Below, piece by piece: positions 26,336 through 39,020 of a stretch of 64,000 nucleotides of DNA. How positions within the stretch are numbered: the stretch's first letter is position 1; each line of letters opens with the position of its first letter. Position numbers and translations under genes: made by a program. The stretch is from Tenebrio molitor (lineage: Eukaryota > Arthropoda > Insecta > Coleoptera > Tenebrionidae). The stretch spans positions 6,386,001 to 6,450,000 of the forward strand of contig NC_091050.1 in NCBI RefSeq assembly GCF_963966145.1, read 5' to 3'. The notes under the pieces were generated by a model. It saw only the letters and a list, made by a program, of their open reading frames with translations. It was not told where the DNA came from and made no database searches.

Positions 26336-29300
26336 TACTATGTATTATGAATGAAAAATGACACGCTACGGCATTTTTTTTAACGCTTATGGACCGATTC
26401 AAAAATCACATTATATGAACCTAAATGAATGAAAAATCTTGCACTTTTTTTGACGGACGTGAAAAAAATCCTTATTTTATTTATTGTAGAACTGCTATTA
26501 TATCTGACATCTGTTAATATTTATAACAGTTTAATAACTAATAATGTTGATATGTTATTCGTATAAAATGTCAAATGTTTCTTCACAAAGAAACACCTGC
26601 GCATCGCGTAGCAACCGCTAAACGAAGCACAATTTAAATTGTCAAATATTAAAAATCAAAGTATGTAATTCAATTTTCAAAAAATGTTTTTTCTTGGTAC
26701 CTATAGTCGTGGAGACAGTATAGTCTTCAATTCGCGTATAATGGCTATTATTCACTCGGACGATTCCACCACTGGCCTACGGCTCATGTTGGAATTTTCA
26801 TTAAGCGCTCGTTGAAGAATGTACTATTTTTGCTCTTGTTATGTTTTTGTCTTTTTGAGTCAGTAGAATTCCTGTAAAAGAACGCCTGCGTTTAAAAGAA
26901 TTTTTTTTTCTCTAACTTACAATTTAAATAATGAGAACCGAATTAAGTAAACATCAGAAATAAACTTGTTCTTAAACAAAAGTACCTACGATGTTTCCTG
27001 AGTAAAATTTCATTGAAAACTTAGATGCATAATACAGTCTGAAAAAATACATCCTTCTTCCATGTTACTGTTGGAAGCAAGACGGATACAATTTTATAGG
27101 CTAATATCATTTATTATTAGGTACCCATGCGACACTCTATCGAGCATGTCACGTAAACAGAAGGCTGACGGCATGGAGAAACCACAACATATCTTGCCTG
27201 TTTGAAGATGTCTTTTAAATGTGACCTGAGTACATAAATTAAATGCAGGTTATTTAAATATTCATAACATAAAAATGTTAACAAATTTATTCACAACGCT
27301 GTCCTATTCTCAGGTAGCGATAAAATTAAAATCAGAGTTTGTTCTCTCCTGTCAGTTCTAATAATTTTACAGTCATAATAATTACAGTGAAACCACATGG
27401 AACGCTATTCAGTAAGTTGGAAATATTTGCACACTGCGCTATGGAAAACTGCCAATGATGTCACTTGTTTGATTTCGTCCACGTGACAAATTTATTTTTT
27501 CAACTGAGCAGCTTCAAAATTTCAAAGTACGAATTTTCTTATACACTTTGCATAAGCAAAGAATAAAAATAAAGCCAATATTATCATAAAATATCATCGA
27601 TTTAGAGAAGTAATGTTTGCTTCTTTAAGGTGAAATGACTGGGACAGTTATATAGATATGTACCTACATATTAGTAATATCGGAAACTATTGGAATAGGT
27701 CCTCAAAGGACAAAAAAAAAACTTATTGATAAATATTGCTTTTGTAGGAATTTAAAAATTAGGTATATTAGAATTTGGCATTTGAAACAGAAATCTGAGA
27801 AATCAAATGGATGACAAGAAATAACGAAAATGACGCATGATGGGTTGCTTTCTGACATGGAAATTCAAGGAACTAATAAAGATCTCGCGATCTCGGCGTT
27901 CATTGATTTTCAAATCAATGGCGAATAAACCAGTTTGCCGTGGTACCTCATGAAGCGACGAAATTTGCTACATCGCATTCTGTCAGACTGAACCTAACCC
28001 GGTCCTGCATCGCACCCTTGCTAAAATTCCAGTCCGAGATGCCATGCGTCCTCGCGCGTTCCCTTTAACATGGCGTCATAGAACAATGACGAAATCCGCC
28101 GCCGTCGCCGACCCAGCGAAGCTCCAAAAGTAAATATATTTACACATACTTTCAACAGCATTATTAGTAACTTAGTCACCCCCAGATCAGTCCTGCCAAT
28201 AATTTACACCCTTCTATAGAATTGGCTGCATGTTTTAGCTTATTCACGGCAGTTGTGCTGCAGCAACACGTGCCTTTACCGCTCTCTTGCAAAATCAATA
28301 GTCGTTTTATTTAATATTTCTCGAAATGAAGCATTTTTGAGAACAGACCCACGTTGCAACCGGAGCTGTGCAAGTAAGGTTTTCTCCTTAATAATTATCT
28401 GTTGATGCCATTTCGTCCTTTTCGCTTAAATCGATAGCAATGTTGGTCTATTTTGTCCACTTCTGTAATATTTCGCGCGTAAAAGTCGCTTCGAATCCAA
28501 TTTATTTTTCATCCAATATGATGGGAATGTGACAGATGATACACCATTTAATATTAGATCGGAATCTTTAAGAAGACATCTTTTCCCGTGACATCACTTT
28601 CTTAAAATAGACGCTTTCCTTTCTACATTTGCAATATTTCACAATTATCCAAAATTTTAAACGGTCATTGATTTTAGCAAGATCGCATGCAACAGTAATT
28701 CGATATTTGTATCGAAGCAGTTGATATAAATACAGTAAGGACAGGTTAGTGATAGCTGGAAGCACATTTCTTTTTTTAGAATAAATGCACTTGAAGCTAA
28801 ATGTAGTATTTGAAGCTTTGTCGTACAAATTTTAATTAGGCATTGACATACGCACTCACTTGTGACGATAATACCATTTATAAATGCAAAAAAGTTTTAA
28901 AAAATACATTAAACGAGTTCTTTTTTGAAAAAGTCTTGTTCAATTCTGAAAATTTTGCAAAACGTTGAAATACTTTTCAAGCGAGTCTAATACCGTGGTT
29001 CAGTTACACTCGACCAGTTTAAAAATAAAATTTTGCGTCCTTTTAGAAATCATAAATTTTGTTTGTATATTCCTCCGTCACAAATCGTTAAATGTTTAAT
29101 TACACAATATTCTGTTTTCACACAATATAAAGCCACAAATGATCACCAATCCGGCAAATTATTACTTAATGTGGGGAGTTCACCAAACAAACATGACCAG
29201 TGTTCCATTTGTTACTTTTAATTACACCGTTAAAAGTTCTTGTATTTATTCAACACCTACATGAAAACCAATTTAGATTCGTTTTTATTTAAATTATAAG

Positions 29301-29917
29301 CAAAATCCGGTTAAAAAAAATATGAAACTATGATGTAGGTAGGTACCTACAACTAATAAATTTGTTATTGTTATCTAAATAAATAAAAAAAATTTGTTTG
29401 TTCTTTATATGAACGTGCTTTTTATTGATTTTATAAAATGGAATGAAAACAATGCAAACTTTGGAGATTTTTATCGATATTGTAACTTTTGCACACCAAT
29501 CAACAAAACTTCAGCAACTTTTTTCCAAGAGGTTTCAATAAAAACGTAAACAAATTATTATTAGAAAAGTTTTACCGTATTTCACGAACTTCGTTATATA
29601 TTTTCGTATAGCAAATCCAAATGAAATGTAGAATTTAGACGAGATAAATACGTATTATAGCCTAACAAACAGAGAGATCAATGAAGATAGCAGTAAACGT
29701 ATTTTGATGTTTTAGTAATTTTCAATAGTTCATAGTTTAATAATCAATTTAGGTTTGTTCCATATTTATTTAAATTTTTGTAAAATAAAAAACGCAGTGT
29801 TTTTTAAATTAGTTTTTTACAAGTTCTTTGTTTTCATGACACTTTATTCAAAACTGAAGATCAAAACTACAACTTATTTTAAAAAATCAAAATGTGAATT
29901 TTGCATTGAAACTCGGT
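26336..29917. other. Intergenic DNA between DCTN3 and the phosphate transporter
   Basis: No gene is supported. One less AT-rich block (27880-28140) holds the palindrome CATTGATTTtcAAATCAATG at 27901-27920. A strong donor-like GTGCAA|GTAAGG (exon end 28373) could close a distal 5'UTR exon of the transporter gene. Both points are speculative. Confidence 0.5.
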
Positions 29918-29918
29918 A

Positions 29919-30528
29919 TATCGGGTGTGTCAAAAAGGACTGACAGGCGTAGTAGCATAGCATAGCATAACACAGACCCCGATTTTGTACCCAAAACTGT
30001 TCTGCAGCTTTCAGTTAAAGAAAAAACTCTCAGAAGTGAAAATGAAAATGGCAGCAACGCAATAGGTAATTAAAAACTACTGTATGTAGTTGTCATGGTT
30101 ACATTTTTTTTCTCGCAGTCGTTGGTCAACACGCCTAATAACATTCACACTGGGATGCCTTCCGTTAGGAAAACGCATTTTCTGCGTCACCAAAAGCTAA
30201 ATACACATTAAAACATTCATCTACGGTAAAACTCATTTTGAAAATAATTTGAAAACTGTCATAATTTCTTTGACGTATAAAGGTGGTTTTTTTTCGTTGC
30301 TATGATATGTTAGCAATGTTGCCGCGTTCTAAAACTACTCCCCCTACCCCAAATTTCATCATATTTAACACTGACGAAGAAACGAATTTTAAACGTATTC
30401 ATGAAAGGAATTTTTGAATATCTGTTGAGGGCACCTTTGAGAGTTGGCACATAAATTAAGTTTCCACATCAATAACACTCTAAATTGTGTACCTTCTTTG
30501 GTGTCCGTCCTTTTTGACACACCCGATA
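29919..30528. mobile_element. Non-autonomous DNA transposon with about 25-bp TIRs
   Basis: The left end ATATCGGGTGTGTCAAAAAG is mirrored at the right end by CTTTTTGACACACCCGATAT, with one mismatch over the next few bases, giving an element of about 610 bp. No transposase frame is left inside. A short AGCAT tandem (three units) lies near 29955. Confidence 0.85.
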
Positions 30529-31760
30529 TGTGTTTTTGCAGATAACTAAAATATCAGGATGTCTTCATCGTAAGTGCGACACTCTGAAGGTAAAATCCCA
30601 CCCAAAGAAATCACTTTGAAGAATTTCGTCGAACTGACAACTTGTCAAATATTTTTCATATAATATAATTCAATAAATGGTCTGATTTTTTCCAACAAAA
30701 TTTGTCATTTAAGACATAAGTAATTTTTGCAACGAAAATTGCACGAGTCGACAAAAGGAGAAAATTGACGCATAGGTATACGCAACCATTTGTACCAGCA
30801 ATTATTATATTTAGTAAAGAATAATGTTGAATGTAATACTAATCATATATTTAGGGCCTTGTTTGTTACACGTGTGTATCGATTTAATTTTAATTTTGCA
30901 TTTCATTTTGACGTAATAAATTTGACGTTTCATTTTGACATACATTTTTTCGCGGAAAAACTCCGCTGGGTGTTTTTTCACTATAAAATCAATTTGATTG
31001 GTCCAAATTTGAAAAATGCTGCAATTTAATTGGTTAAAAATATTCGAGTTGGATTGTCAATCAAAGACATGGGGAAACAGTTCATAAGATGCTGCGATCA
31101 GATTCTTTATTAATCTCTGTGCATATTCATATTGCCAAAAGTTAAAAATCTTCAGGAAGAGGCTTTGGTGGATTTAAAAGGACTTCAGATTAACAGATGA
31201 ACTAATTAAAAAGCATTAAACCTTTGTTTTTCATTCGTAATCGTTACATTTTTATTTACAGCGTTCATGTCTTTGCAGCTGCGCCTCTGTTGACATACTC
31301 CATGAATTTCCTCAAGTTTCAGCTACGACGTTTAATTCAAATAGAGCCTGTTGTTTTATTTTCAATAGACTGTCATATATAATCCACAAACTTGGGAAAC
31401 TGCTAACTGAGCATAAATGTTAAGGTAATTAATTAAAACTCGAATTTCCGTAGTCAAAATATATTTTTTTAATGTTAGATAAACAACACTGACTATAAAC
31501 TGAGACTTACTACTTAATTTAGCAAGTATGATCTTTTTATCAAATGAATGGAATTATTGGAAAAATAAAAATGAATTGAGACAAAGCTCCATCAAGCAAA
31601 CAGCTTTCAAGTTACTTTTCATCGAAAGTCTTCTCTGATCGAAAAATAAACCATAATATTTAAATAATAAACAGTGTCTGTTTATTATTCGAACACAAAA
31701 CTTCAGGAAAAAAATATAAAGCTGCAATCCCGTTTTTTAAATTGAAAAATAAACGGCGCT
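30529..31760. other. AT-rich spacer upstream of the phosphate transporter
   Basis: Nothing recognisable was seen. Short frames here are AT-rich and unsupported. Confidence 0.6.
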
Positions 31761-31765
31761 GCTTT

Positions 31766-31771
31766 TATATA
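31766..31771 (+). promoter_or_regulatory. Candidate TATA box of the phosphate transporter gene
   Basis: TATATA in the context gcttttatatacgg, about 250 bp before the start codon. A TSS near 31797 would give a 5'UTR of about 220 nt. A pyrimidine-rich acceptor-like site (ttttttccag, ending 31938) leaves open a spliced leader from a more distal promoter. Confidence 0.35.
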
Positions 31772-31958
31772 CGGTTCGGTTGCAAAACGAAGAAGACATC
31801 CCTTAGATTATTTTTTCAGAATTGCTCTTGTACAACCACGCGTAAACCTATCCCCATTGTATACCATCACGTGATCACTTTAACACTATTTAAGACATTA
31901 AACAAATTTGCAAGTTTCAGTGTTAATATTTTTTCCAGGCTGCTTTAACTTCACCACG

Positions 31959-31979
31959 ATGAGCGTCGACAAAGACTAA
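31959..31979 (+). promoter_or_regulatory. Upstream ORF (MSVDKD) before the phosphate transporter start
   Basis: An ATG with a good context (ccacgATGA) opens a six-codon frame that stops at 31979, 39 nt before the main ATG at 32019. It lies in the presumed 5'UTR under either promoter model and may lower or tune translation. Confidence 0.5.
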
Positions 31980-32018
31980 CATCTCAAGCTTCGTTTTCTT
32001 CAACCAACAAAAAGAAGA

Positions 32019-34078
32019 ATGTTGGAACCCTACTCCCCCAGTCTTATATGGCTAGTCGTGGTGGGTTTTGTGATAGCCTTTATTTTAGCCTTCGGCATCG
32101 GAGCTAACGATGTGGCAAATTCATTTGGTACCAGCGTTGGATCTAAAGTACTCACCATATTCCAAGCATGCTGTTTAGCCACAGTTTTCGAAATCGCCGG
32201 CGCGATTCTCATAGGTAATAACTTTCTTAGCATTATCTTAGTAATTAGTCACTGCTTTAATTAAGCCGACATTGGAGGCAATAAAATGATGATTAGTGGC
32301 GTTAATTGTGGTAATTGATGTGTTGCAAGGCTACAAGGTTTCGGACACCATGCGGAAGGGGATATTGGACATCAAGGTATACAACGACGCCGAAATCGAG
32401 CTCATGTTGGGATCTTTGAGCGCCTTGACATCCAGCGCCATTTGGCTGATGGTAGCCACGTTTTTCAAATTGCCTATATCGGGGACCCATAGCATAGTTG
32501 GCGCCACTGTCGGCTACAGCTTGGTTGCACGAGGGACCAGAGGCGTGCACTGGGGCACACTCGGCAAAATCGGTAATTAATACCTGGTGCCCTCGGGACT
32601 CCTAAAGTACTCGTTTTTGTTTCAGTGGGTTCATGGTTTATATCACCTGTCCTAAGTGGGCTGACTTCGGTCAGTTTCTTTTTGATAATAAAGCGCTTTA
32701 TCTTGTCTAAACCTGACCCTCTGGAAGCTGGACTGATTTCTTTGCCCCTGTTCTACAGCTTCACCATCTTGGTCAACGTATTTTCCATCGTACACGATGG
32801 CCCTAAGTTACTGTACATGGATAACATTCCGTTGTGGCTGGCAGCTACCATAAGTCTTTCCGTTGCCTTCGTCAGCATGATTTTCATCTGGTTGGTTTTG
32901 GTCCCGTGGCACAGGAAGAAAATTAAGTCCGACTTGCTCGCCGAAAAAGCTCCGGTGAATTTTAACATCGGCGAATCGACAGGTAAACACGTTACCTCTC
33001 GAGAGGTTCTCTTAGGAAAATTTGATTCGTAGACACTTCTCCGGAAGGTAGCCCAAAGAGGTCCAACAGAAACTCTACGGCTTTATCTGAACGTCAATTA
33101 ACTGTTATATCAGAAAATACCGAGCTTCAGGCCATTGAAAATAAGATAACGGCCGCGAAATATATCTTCCCTATACAGACCAGTGATAACAAAAATGGTT
33201 ACATGCCGGCAAAAGAGACTGAAATTCACGCAAGACCTAAAACTTTAAAACTGGTTGAAAGCGCTTGTGATGTGAATCCTACTTTATCTCCAAGCTCTAG
33301 CGGAGTTCCTTTAATTATTAACAAAAGTACCAGGACACAGAGCGACCAAGGCATCTGCGCTCTGGATATCAAAGATAACGAAGAGATTCTTGTAGAAAAT
33401 AAGAGCGTATCGAAGTTGTTCAGTTTCTTGCAGGTGCTGACCGCCATGTTTGGCAGTTTTGCTCACGGTGGAAATGACGTTAGGTAAATTTTGTAAATTT
33501 TATTCGTTGTGAAACTTCTCAAATGTAATGTATTTGTTCCAGTAACGCGATAGGGCCGTTGATAACACTATGGCTTATTTATACAGAAGGTACCGTTCAT
33601 CAAAAATCGGAAACTCCTATCTACATACTTTTGTACGGGGGCTTTGGCATATCCGTAGGTCTGTGGCTTTGGGGGAGGCGAGTTATTCAAACTATAGGAG
33701 AAGATTTGACCACTATAACCCCTTCAACGTAAGTTTACAACCTTACTTCAGACAAATAAAAATACATTACATCTGTTCCAGTGGATTCACTATTGAAATT
33801 GGCGCAGCGTTTACAGTATTATTGGCTAGCAAAATAGGAATCCCGATCTCCACCACTCATTGTAAAGTCGGTTCTGTCGTTTTCGTTGGTTATTTTAGTT
33901 CGTCGAAAAAAGGAGTAGACTGGAGTTTATTTAGGTATATTTTCTTCTGAATGGAATACAGTTTTTTAACATTTTACTTTTCAGAAATATTATTTCTGCT
34001 TGGTTAACAACAGTTCCCATAGCAGCTTTGCTCTCTGCTATAACCATGTTTCTGTTGCGTTACGCAGTTTTGGTTTAA
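32019..34078 (+). CDS. Sodium-dependent phosphate transporter, PiT/SLC20 family
   Basis: Exons: 32019-32214, 32330-32572, 32626-32982, 33033-33483, 33543-33728, 33782-33934, 33985-34078. All phases agree, giving 559 residues. The two diagnostic inverted PF01384 repeats are present: [16 protein letters not shown] (residues 28-43) and, across the exon 4/5 junction, GGNDVSNAIGP (411-421). Also seen are [10 protein letters not shown] and the re-entrant motifs [11 protein letters not shown] and [10 protein letters not shown]. About ten hydrophobic segments flank one large hydrophilic loop (exon 4, about 130 residues), as in animal PiT1/PiT2. The protein imports inorganic phosphate with sodium at the plasma membrane. 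Introns are 50-115 bp. The second exon could start earlier in frame, but acceptor 32329 restores the conserved ILIGYKVSDT. It is convergent with the TGIF gene; poly(A) signal at 34319. Confidence 0.93.
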
Positions 34079-35249
34079 GAAGCTAAACACTAGCAGTAGT
34101 GTCAGATCACCCAGATAATATATTATTTATTCAAAATTCAGATTCGGATGTACATAGTTACTTTCGTGGTGTATTTCATTGACTAAAATACAATCTTGCA
34201 ATTATTTTTTTATTTTCAACACTTCGTGGACGGTAACTAACATATTATGTACTTAGATAGCTCAGATAACGATTTATTGGGTAAATTTTGTTCATTAATT
34301 TTTTCGTGAAAATCTTCCAATAAATACATCAAAACCACTGTTTCAAAGGGTTTTACTTTATTAAATGTTAAATCAAAATGTTACAACAGACTACTTTTAA
34401 TATTTAAGAAGAAAGCCCATTTGAATGCAGAATAAATTAGAAACTCCTACACTTAATTAAGGCAATTATTGATTTGTGGTAGAACTACATCCTTAACGGT
34501 ATTTGCGATTCGAATTCCAGTTGACTTGCGTGCACTGATATTTTAAGATTTTGGTCATAAATGGCTTTTGAGTAAAGCGATATTATCTGCATGATCAGAA
34601 TTTTATTAAAATCAATGTCTCAACATGGTGTTAGATTAGCGGAAGTAATAATTCTAGATGTCTTTTCTTTCGACAACCTTGGTACCAAAACATTTATTTT
34701 TCTAACCTGAAAGAACTTACTTTAGACTTGAAAAATATTACCCCATCTGGGTAGTTAAGTGTATAGTTTGTATTTTTGTAATTAATTTGGCGAACTAGAT
34801 TCTAGAGGCATGTCTGTGATTGAAATATTGAAAAATAATTTTGCCAGTGTCTTGTTCCCGTTCAAACGATTGTTATCTTGAAGGCAAGAAAAAGTATTGT
34901 TGATAAAACTGAACTGAATGAAGATAGTTCGTTTTATTTCACAATATTTTCATCGAAGTTGCGATATTTATAAAATTGAATACGTTAAATTTTTTTCAAA
35001 TATATTTTCTAATGTATTGTTAACAACTTGACGAAAAATGTACGGCACATGTCAAATTATGATTAGCGAATGAATTAGAAACTGAATAAAGTTTTATAAA
35101 AAATATTCTATTTAACTAGTTGACTTTTGGGTACAATTAATTACATCCAAATCCTATAAAAGAAATTGTACATTGTACAAAAAAAACTTACAATAACATG
35201 TAAGGAGAATATTCTCAACTTGCAATAAATAAATTAGTTAAGTGTGTTA
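34079..35249. other. Convergent intergenic region between the phosphate transporter and TGIF genes
   Basis: Holds the two 3'UTRs. AATAAA at 34319-34324 is the likely poly(A) signal of the transporter. The remainder is AT-rich with no other feature seen. Confidence 0.6.
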
Positions 35250-38200
35250 TTACTGAAGCATATCAACTACCTCCTCTTGCTGTTCTTCTTCTTCTTCGTT
35301 ACTGGACGCCGCTTCCAAAGTAACTTCGTCCTCAATTGTTACTTCGTTCACATTATCCTCCAAAGTCACCTCATTAACAAACACTTCTTCATCAAAAGTT
35401 TTAGTAACCATGGCGCTCTCAAACAACTGTTCGTTTAAAAATGTTCCATCGTCGATTACGTTTTGCTCTTCTTCCACTTCAGCATCTTCTGTTTCAACAT
35501 CCTCACAATATCCCACTTGTTCTTCCACTTGCTCTTGCTCATATTGCAATTGGCCATCGTCGTCTTCGACGTCTTCCACAAGCTCCGCTTTTGATATGAC
35601 CTCGCGAGGCGACGCTGTTTGTTTGATCAGTTTCGCAGTTTTCAAAAGGAAAGTTTTTGGTGCCTAACAAAATGACTCGATCAAATTGAAAAAATAATAG
35701 CGGTTTTCAACCGGCCACTCACATCAGCATCGCTTTGTTGAGGTACCACTTTCAAAATGACATTTTTGCCTGAAGTTGTTTTTACCATCACCAAACTAGA
35801 TGGGTAAGTAGTGACGGTTGATACATCATTTGTGCTTTCAACTTCCTCCGTATGACTTACTTCCAAAGTCTCGTTCCTGAAACGGTAACGGTCAACGTTG
35901 TAAAGAAATTACACACTGGTGCTGGTCTACGATAAAATTGAAAAAACTATTTTTTCCTTCTTGACACATCTGAACGTCTGGTCTAAAGTCTTGAAAATCT
36001 ATCTGTTACGCCCAATTATTATCGAAGTAATAATTAACGAATATGTGAGAACGAAAACTGTAGTATTTGTATTCTGAAGTCTTTGAGTTAATGTGAAATA
36101 AAGAACGTTTTAGAATTCTGATTACGTTATAATTTTTTATTCCAGCGTTATGTGTAACTATTTAAGGTGCACATTATGTATTTATAAAAATAAATGAAAA
36201 GAAATGATGACGAGCATAATTACCGATGTGGTCTATTGCTTGAGAAAAACTTCATTACAAATAACAGGCGATTTTTTCGATTTCACATCTGGCTGGCGAT
36301 GACTGACTATATTATATTATAATTATTTATGACTATTTCAACTAATACTAGTCCACTGTTTCAGCCATGATCGACACGAGGGAATCATACTATTTATTTC
36401 AGTCATTTCATATTTACGAGTACCCTAATTGCATATGTTATAAACATGTGAATGAAACCTCGTTTTTTTTCAGTTCCACAGTAACCTTTAGAGCGTTGTA
36501 ACTCCAATTATAAGTTTTCAAACATTAAAAAAACTAATTCGTTTGTTTTAAAAAAATATTTTTTATTAATAAACTTGTTAGAGAATTTTGTTGCGTCAAG
36601 AAACCTGCAATGCATTTTCACGATGCCTATAAATCTCTTCCTTCTCCACCAGCCATAAATGATCAAGTAGTCATACAGCCACGTTTTATCATGGTTAATT
36701 ATAAATTTATTTCATTATTGAAATAATGACGCAAAATAATGAAACACAAATTACGTCACGTCGCTTTTATGTAAACAGTTCAAAGACAAACAATAACTAT
36801 TGGCATCAAATATTTTTACTAAACAATGTACTTTCTTCAACAATTTGTTTTTATTAATAACTAAAAAACAAATATTTATAATTAGAATACAAAATTGTCA
36901 CACAAAAATAAAAATTCCTTTATCAGATAAGCTTCTTATTCTATCAATCCTTCTGATCATATTTAATAGAGCATTATCCTGTCAGTCACTACGAAAAACT
37001 TTCATAATGCAAATCCTTTCATTGTTAACCTTGAAGGTACTTTACTTTCAGACCGTACTAAATTACGAAAATCAATACTCAGTTTGTAACTGAATACTGA
37101 GAATTATTAATTAAAACACAAGAGATAACCCATTTAAAATAATTTTCATAAAAGCAAGTAATTTGATATAACAGACTAAGGGCCAGTTTATAGAAAGAGA
37201 ATTAAATTTTAATGCTCGATTAACCCATGAATCCGAAACTTCGATTGGTCCACTCTGATCACGTGTTCAGTTAATCTCGCATTTGATTACGATTAACTTA
37301 ATTTCGCTTCTGTAAACTGGACCTTAGTCAACTTAGGTGAAGATTCCTTTTTTTCAACTTAAACTAATTAAATTGATGAAAAAATGAAACAACTTACCTT
37401 AAGATGAGACTAATGGCCGTTTGCACCGACGTTCCTTATTTTTCAACCAAGCTTAAAAAGTTAAAAACAATTGTTGCTACGATTTTTTCATAATTGTAAC
37501 GGTTTTAAGCTCTTCTTAATTTTAAAATACGACGGTGCAAACGGCTATTAAGGATCTATTAATTTTTTTAGATTTAGTTTTTTATGTTTATTATGATATA
37601 CCTAAGCAAACAAAAACAACACACAGTGATTATGTAAATTCAAACAATCATGCGCTTCATTTTTTCGTTTTAATCATGTGTATGTGGTTTCTTTGAAAAG
37701 CTCCACCACAAAATATTTGATATTAAATGAATAATTTAATTAAATGAAATGTCTCCAAGATCAATTTTCCAAATTGACATGAAATTGACATTTGACAGCT
37801 GTCATATGTCACATTTTTGTTCAACAATAAAAACATCTTACCCTCTATCAGCTGGATTAACAGTAAGTCCATAATGAATATCAGCTTGCCAAGGATTAAA
37901 TTTCCTTTCATTTGACTCCTCTTCACAATAGCCATTTGTATTTTCTTCATAATCTGATTGGCTATCCTCACTGCCTCCATCAATTCTCATTTGTTTACTT
38001 CCCTTATGATACACTTCACCATTAACACCACGCCTGACCCTCCTGCGCCTAGTAATAGTGTAGTGCATTGAATCATAACCCTCCCTTCTCATCATTTCAG
38101 GGAGGTATCGTCTTCGGGCATTAATAAACCAATTGCTTATCTGAAGAACTGTTAAATTAGTTTCCTGTGAAAGTATATTTTTCTCTACTTCAGTGGGGTA

Positions 38201-38488
38201 AGCATTAAAACGGTGTTCATATAACCAGTTTTTTAAAATTTTGACAGAATCTTTGGGTAAGTGACCGCGCCGTTTAATAGCCGCTTTTTCAACTGTATGA
38301 TAATGATACATGATTGGTTGTTCCTCATCTGAACCTGTTTCAACTTCCTCTTCAGCACTACTAGTTGACTGGAATCTTTGGTGGTCTGTAAACACTAAAA
38401 TGAAATATTAAACTACCATTCATACTCTGAACACACCATACTAACCTACTTCTCTCATATGATACTCATTGGGGCTCGACATTTTCAT
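35250..38488 (-). CDS. achi/vis: TGIF-type TALE homeobox transcription factor (achintya/vismay orthologue)
   Basis: Exons in transcript order: 38488-38446, 38394-37842, 35876-35723, 35663-35250. Phases agree, giving 387 residues. Exon 2 holds a TALE homeodomain (about 54-116): a basic start (IKRRGHLPK), the three-residue loop extension in helix 1-2 (NAYPTEVEK) and recognition helix [14 protein letters not shown]. This is the TGIF signature, not MEIS or PBX. The C-terminal half has a short basic/hydrophobic stretch ([14 protein letters not shown]) and a very acidic tail, likely an activation or cofactor-binding region. TGIF proteins bind TGTCA-type sites; the fly pair is needed for spermatogenesis (established knowledge). 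A donor at 38781 and an acceptor at 38531 (ACATTTTCAG) imply a 5'UTR exon upstream. The 2-kb intron 2 carries two MITEs. Confidence 0.9.
37174..37329. mobile_element. MITE in TGIF intron 2
   Basis: About 155 bp with terminal inverted repeats: GACTAAGGGCCAGTTTATAG at the left, and CTGTAAACTGGACCTTAGTC at the right as its near reverse complement. Subterminal AATTAA motifs also mirror each other. No coding capacity. Confidence 0.85.
37411..37550. mobile_element. Second MITE in TGIF intron 2
   Basis: 140 bp. TAATGGCCGTTTGCACCGAC at the left mirrors GACGGTGCAAACGGCTATTA at the right with two mismatches. It is about 80 bp from the previous MITE but its TIRs differ, so it is a separate family. Confidence 0.87.
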
Positions 38489-39020
38489 AAATGCTTAAAC
38501 TATCAATGTTATTCAAGGAGCAACAGCTTCCTGAAAATGTACTTACTTATAATCAGTCATGCATTAATCGAAACGTTTGACAACTTCTAGAACAAAGGAG
38601 ACTCTGTTTTTATATTAACAACGAATTTAAACAATATAAATAAACAAATCTTGCATAGTCCTCAACAAAAACTTATCTGTTGGGCTGTTATGTTTAGGTC
38701 AACATGCAACAAAATTGACTAGTGACGTCACTATGGAGGGGATGGGTGTGTGTGAAATATTTTTTTTGATTTATCCTTACCTGTAACACCCAGTACAAAT
38801 TGCAATTAATTATTTAATTTTATTAAAGAGACAACATTCGAAATTACGCAGCTGATGTTTGAAAACAATTTCACACAAATGTCAATACAATTAGGTTATG
38901 TCAGGAAATTGTAAAAGTGACAAGCTTTCTCAACACTTTTCACAACAATAACTTATTTTAAATGGTTTTTACCATTTATTAACACTATTATTAGTATTTT
39001 ATAACAACTCTGAATAGAAT
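38489..39020. promoter_or_regulatory. Divergent promoter region and 5'UTR of TGIF
   Basis: On the minus strand this holds an acceptor ending at 38531, an intron of about 250 bp and a donor GTTACAG|GTAAGG at 38781, so TGIF transcription starts above 38781. The small plus-strand frame begins at 39021, leaving at most about 240 bp for both promoters. No TATA box was seen in either direction. Confidence 0.5.
38720..38733. promoter_or_regulatory. CRE palindrome (TGACGTCA core)
   Basis: TAGTGACGTCACTA is a perfect 14-bp palindrome around the full CREB/ATF consensus. It lies inside the presumed TGIF 5'UTR intron, about 235 bp before the start codon. Confidence 0.55.
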
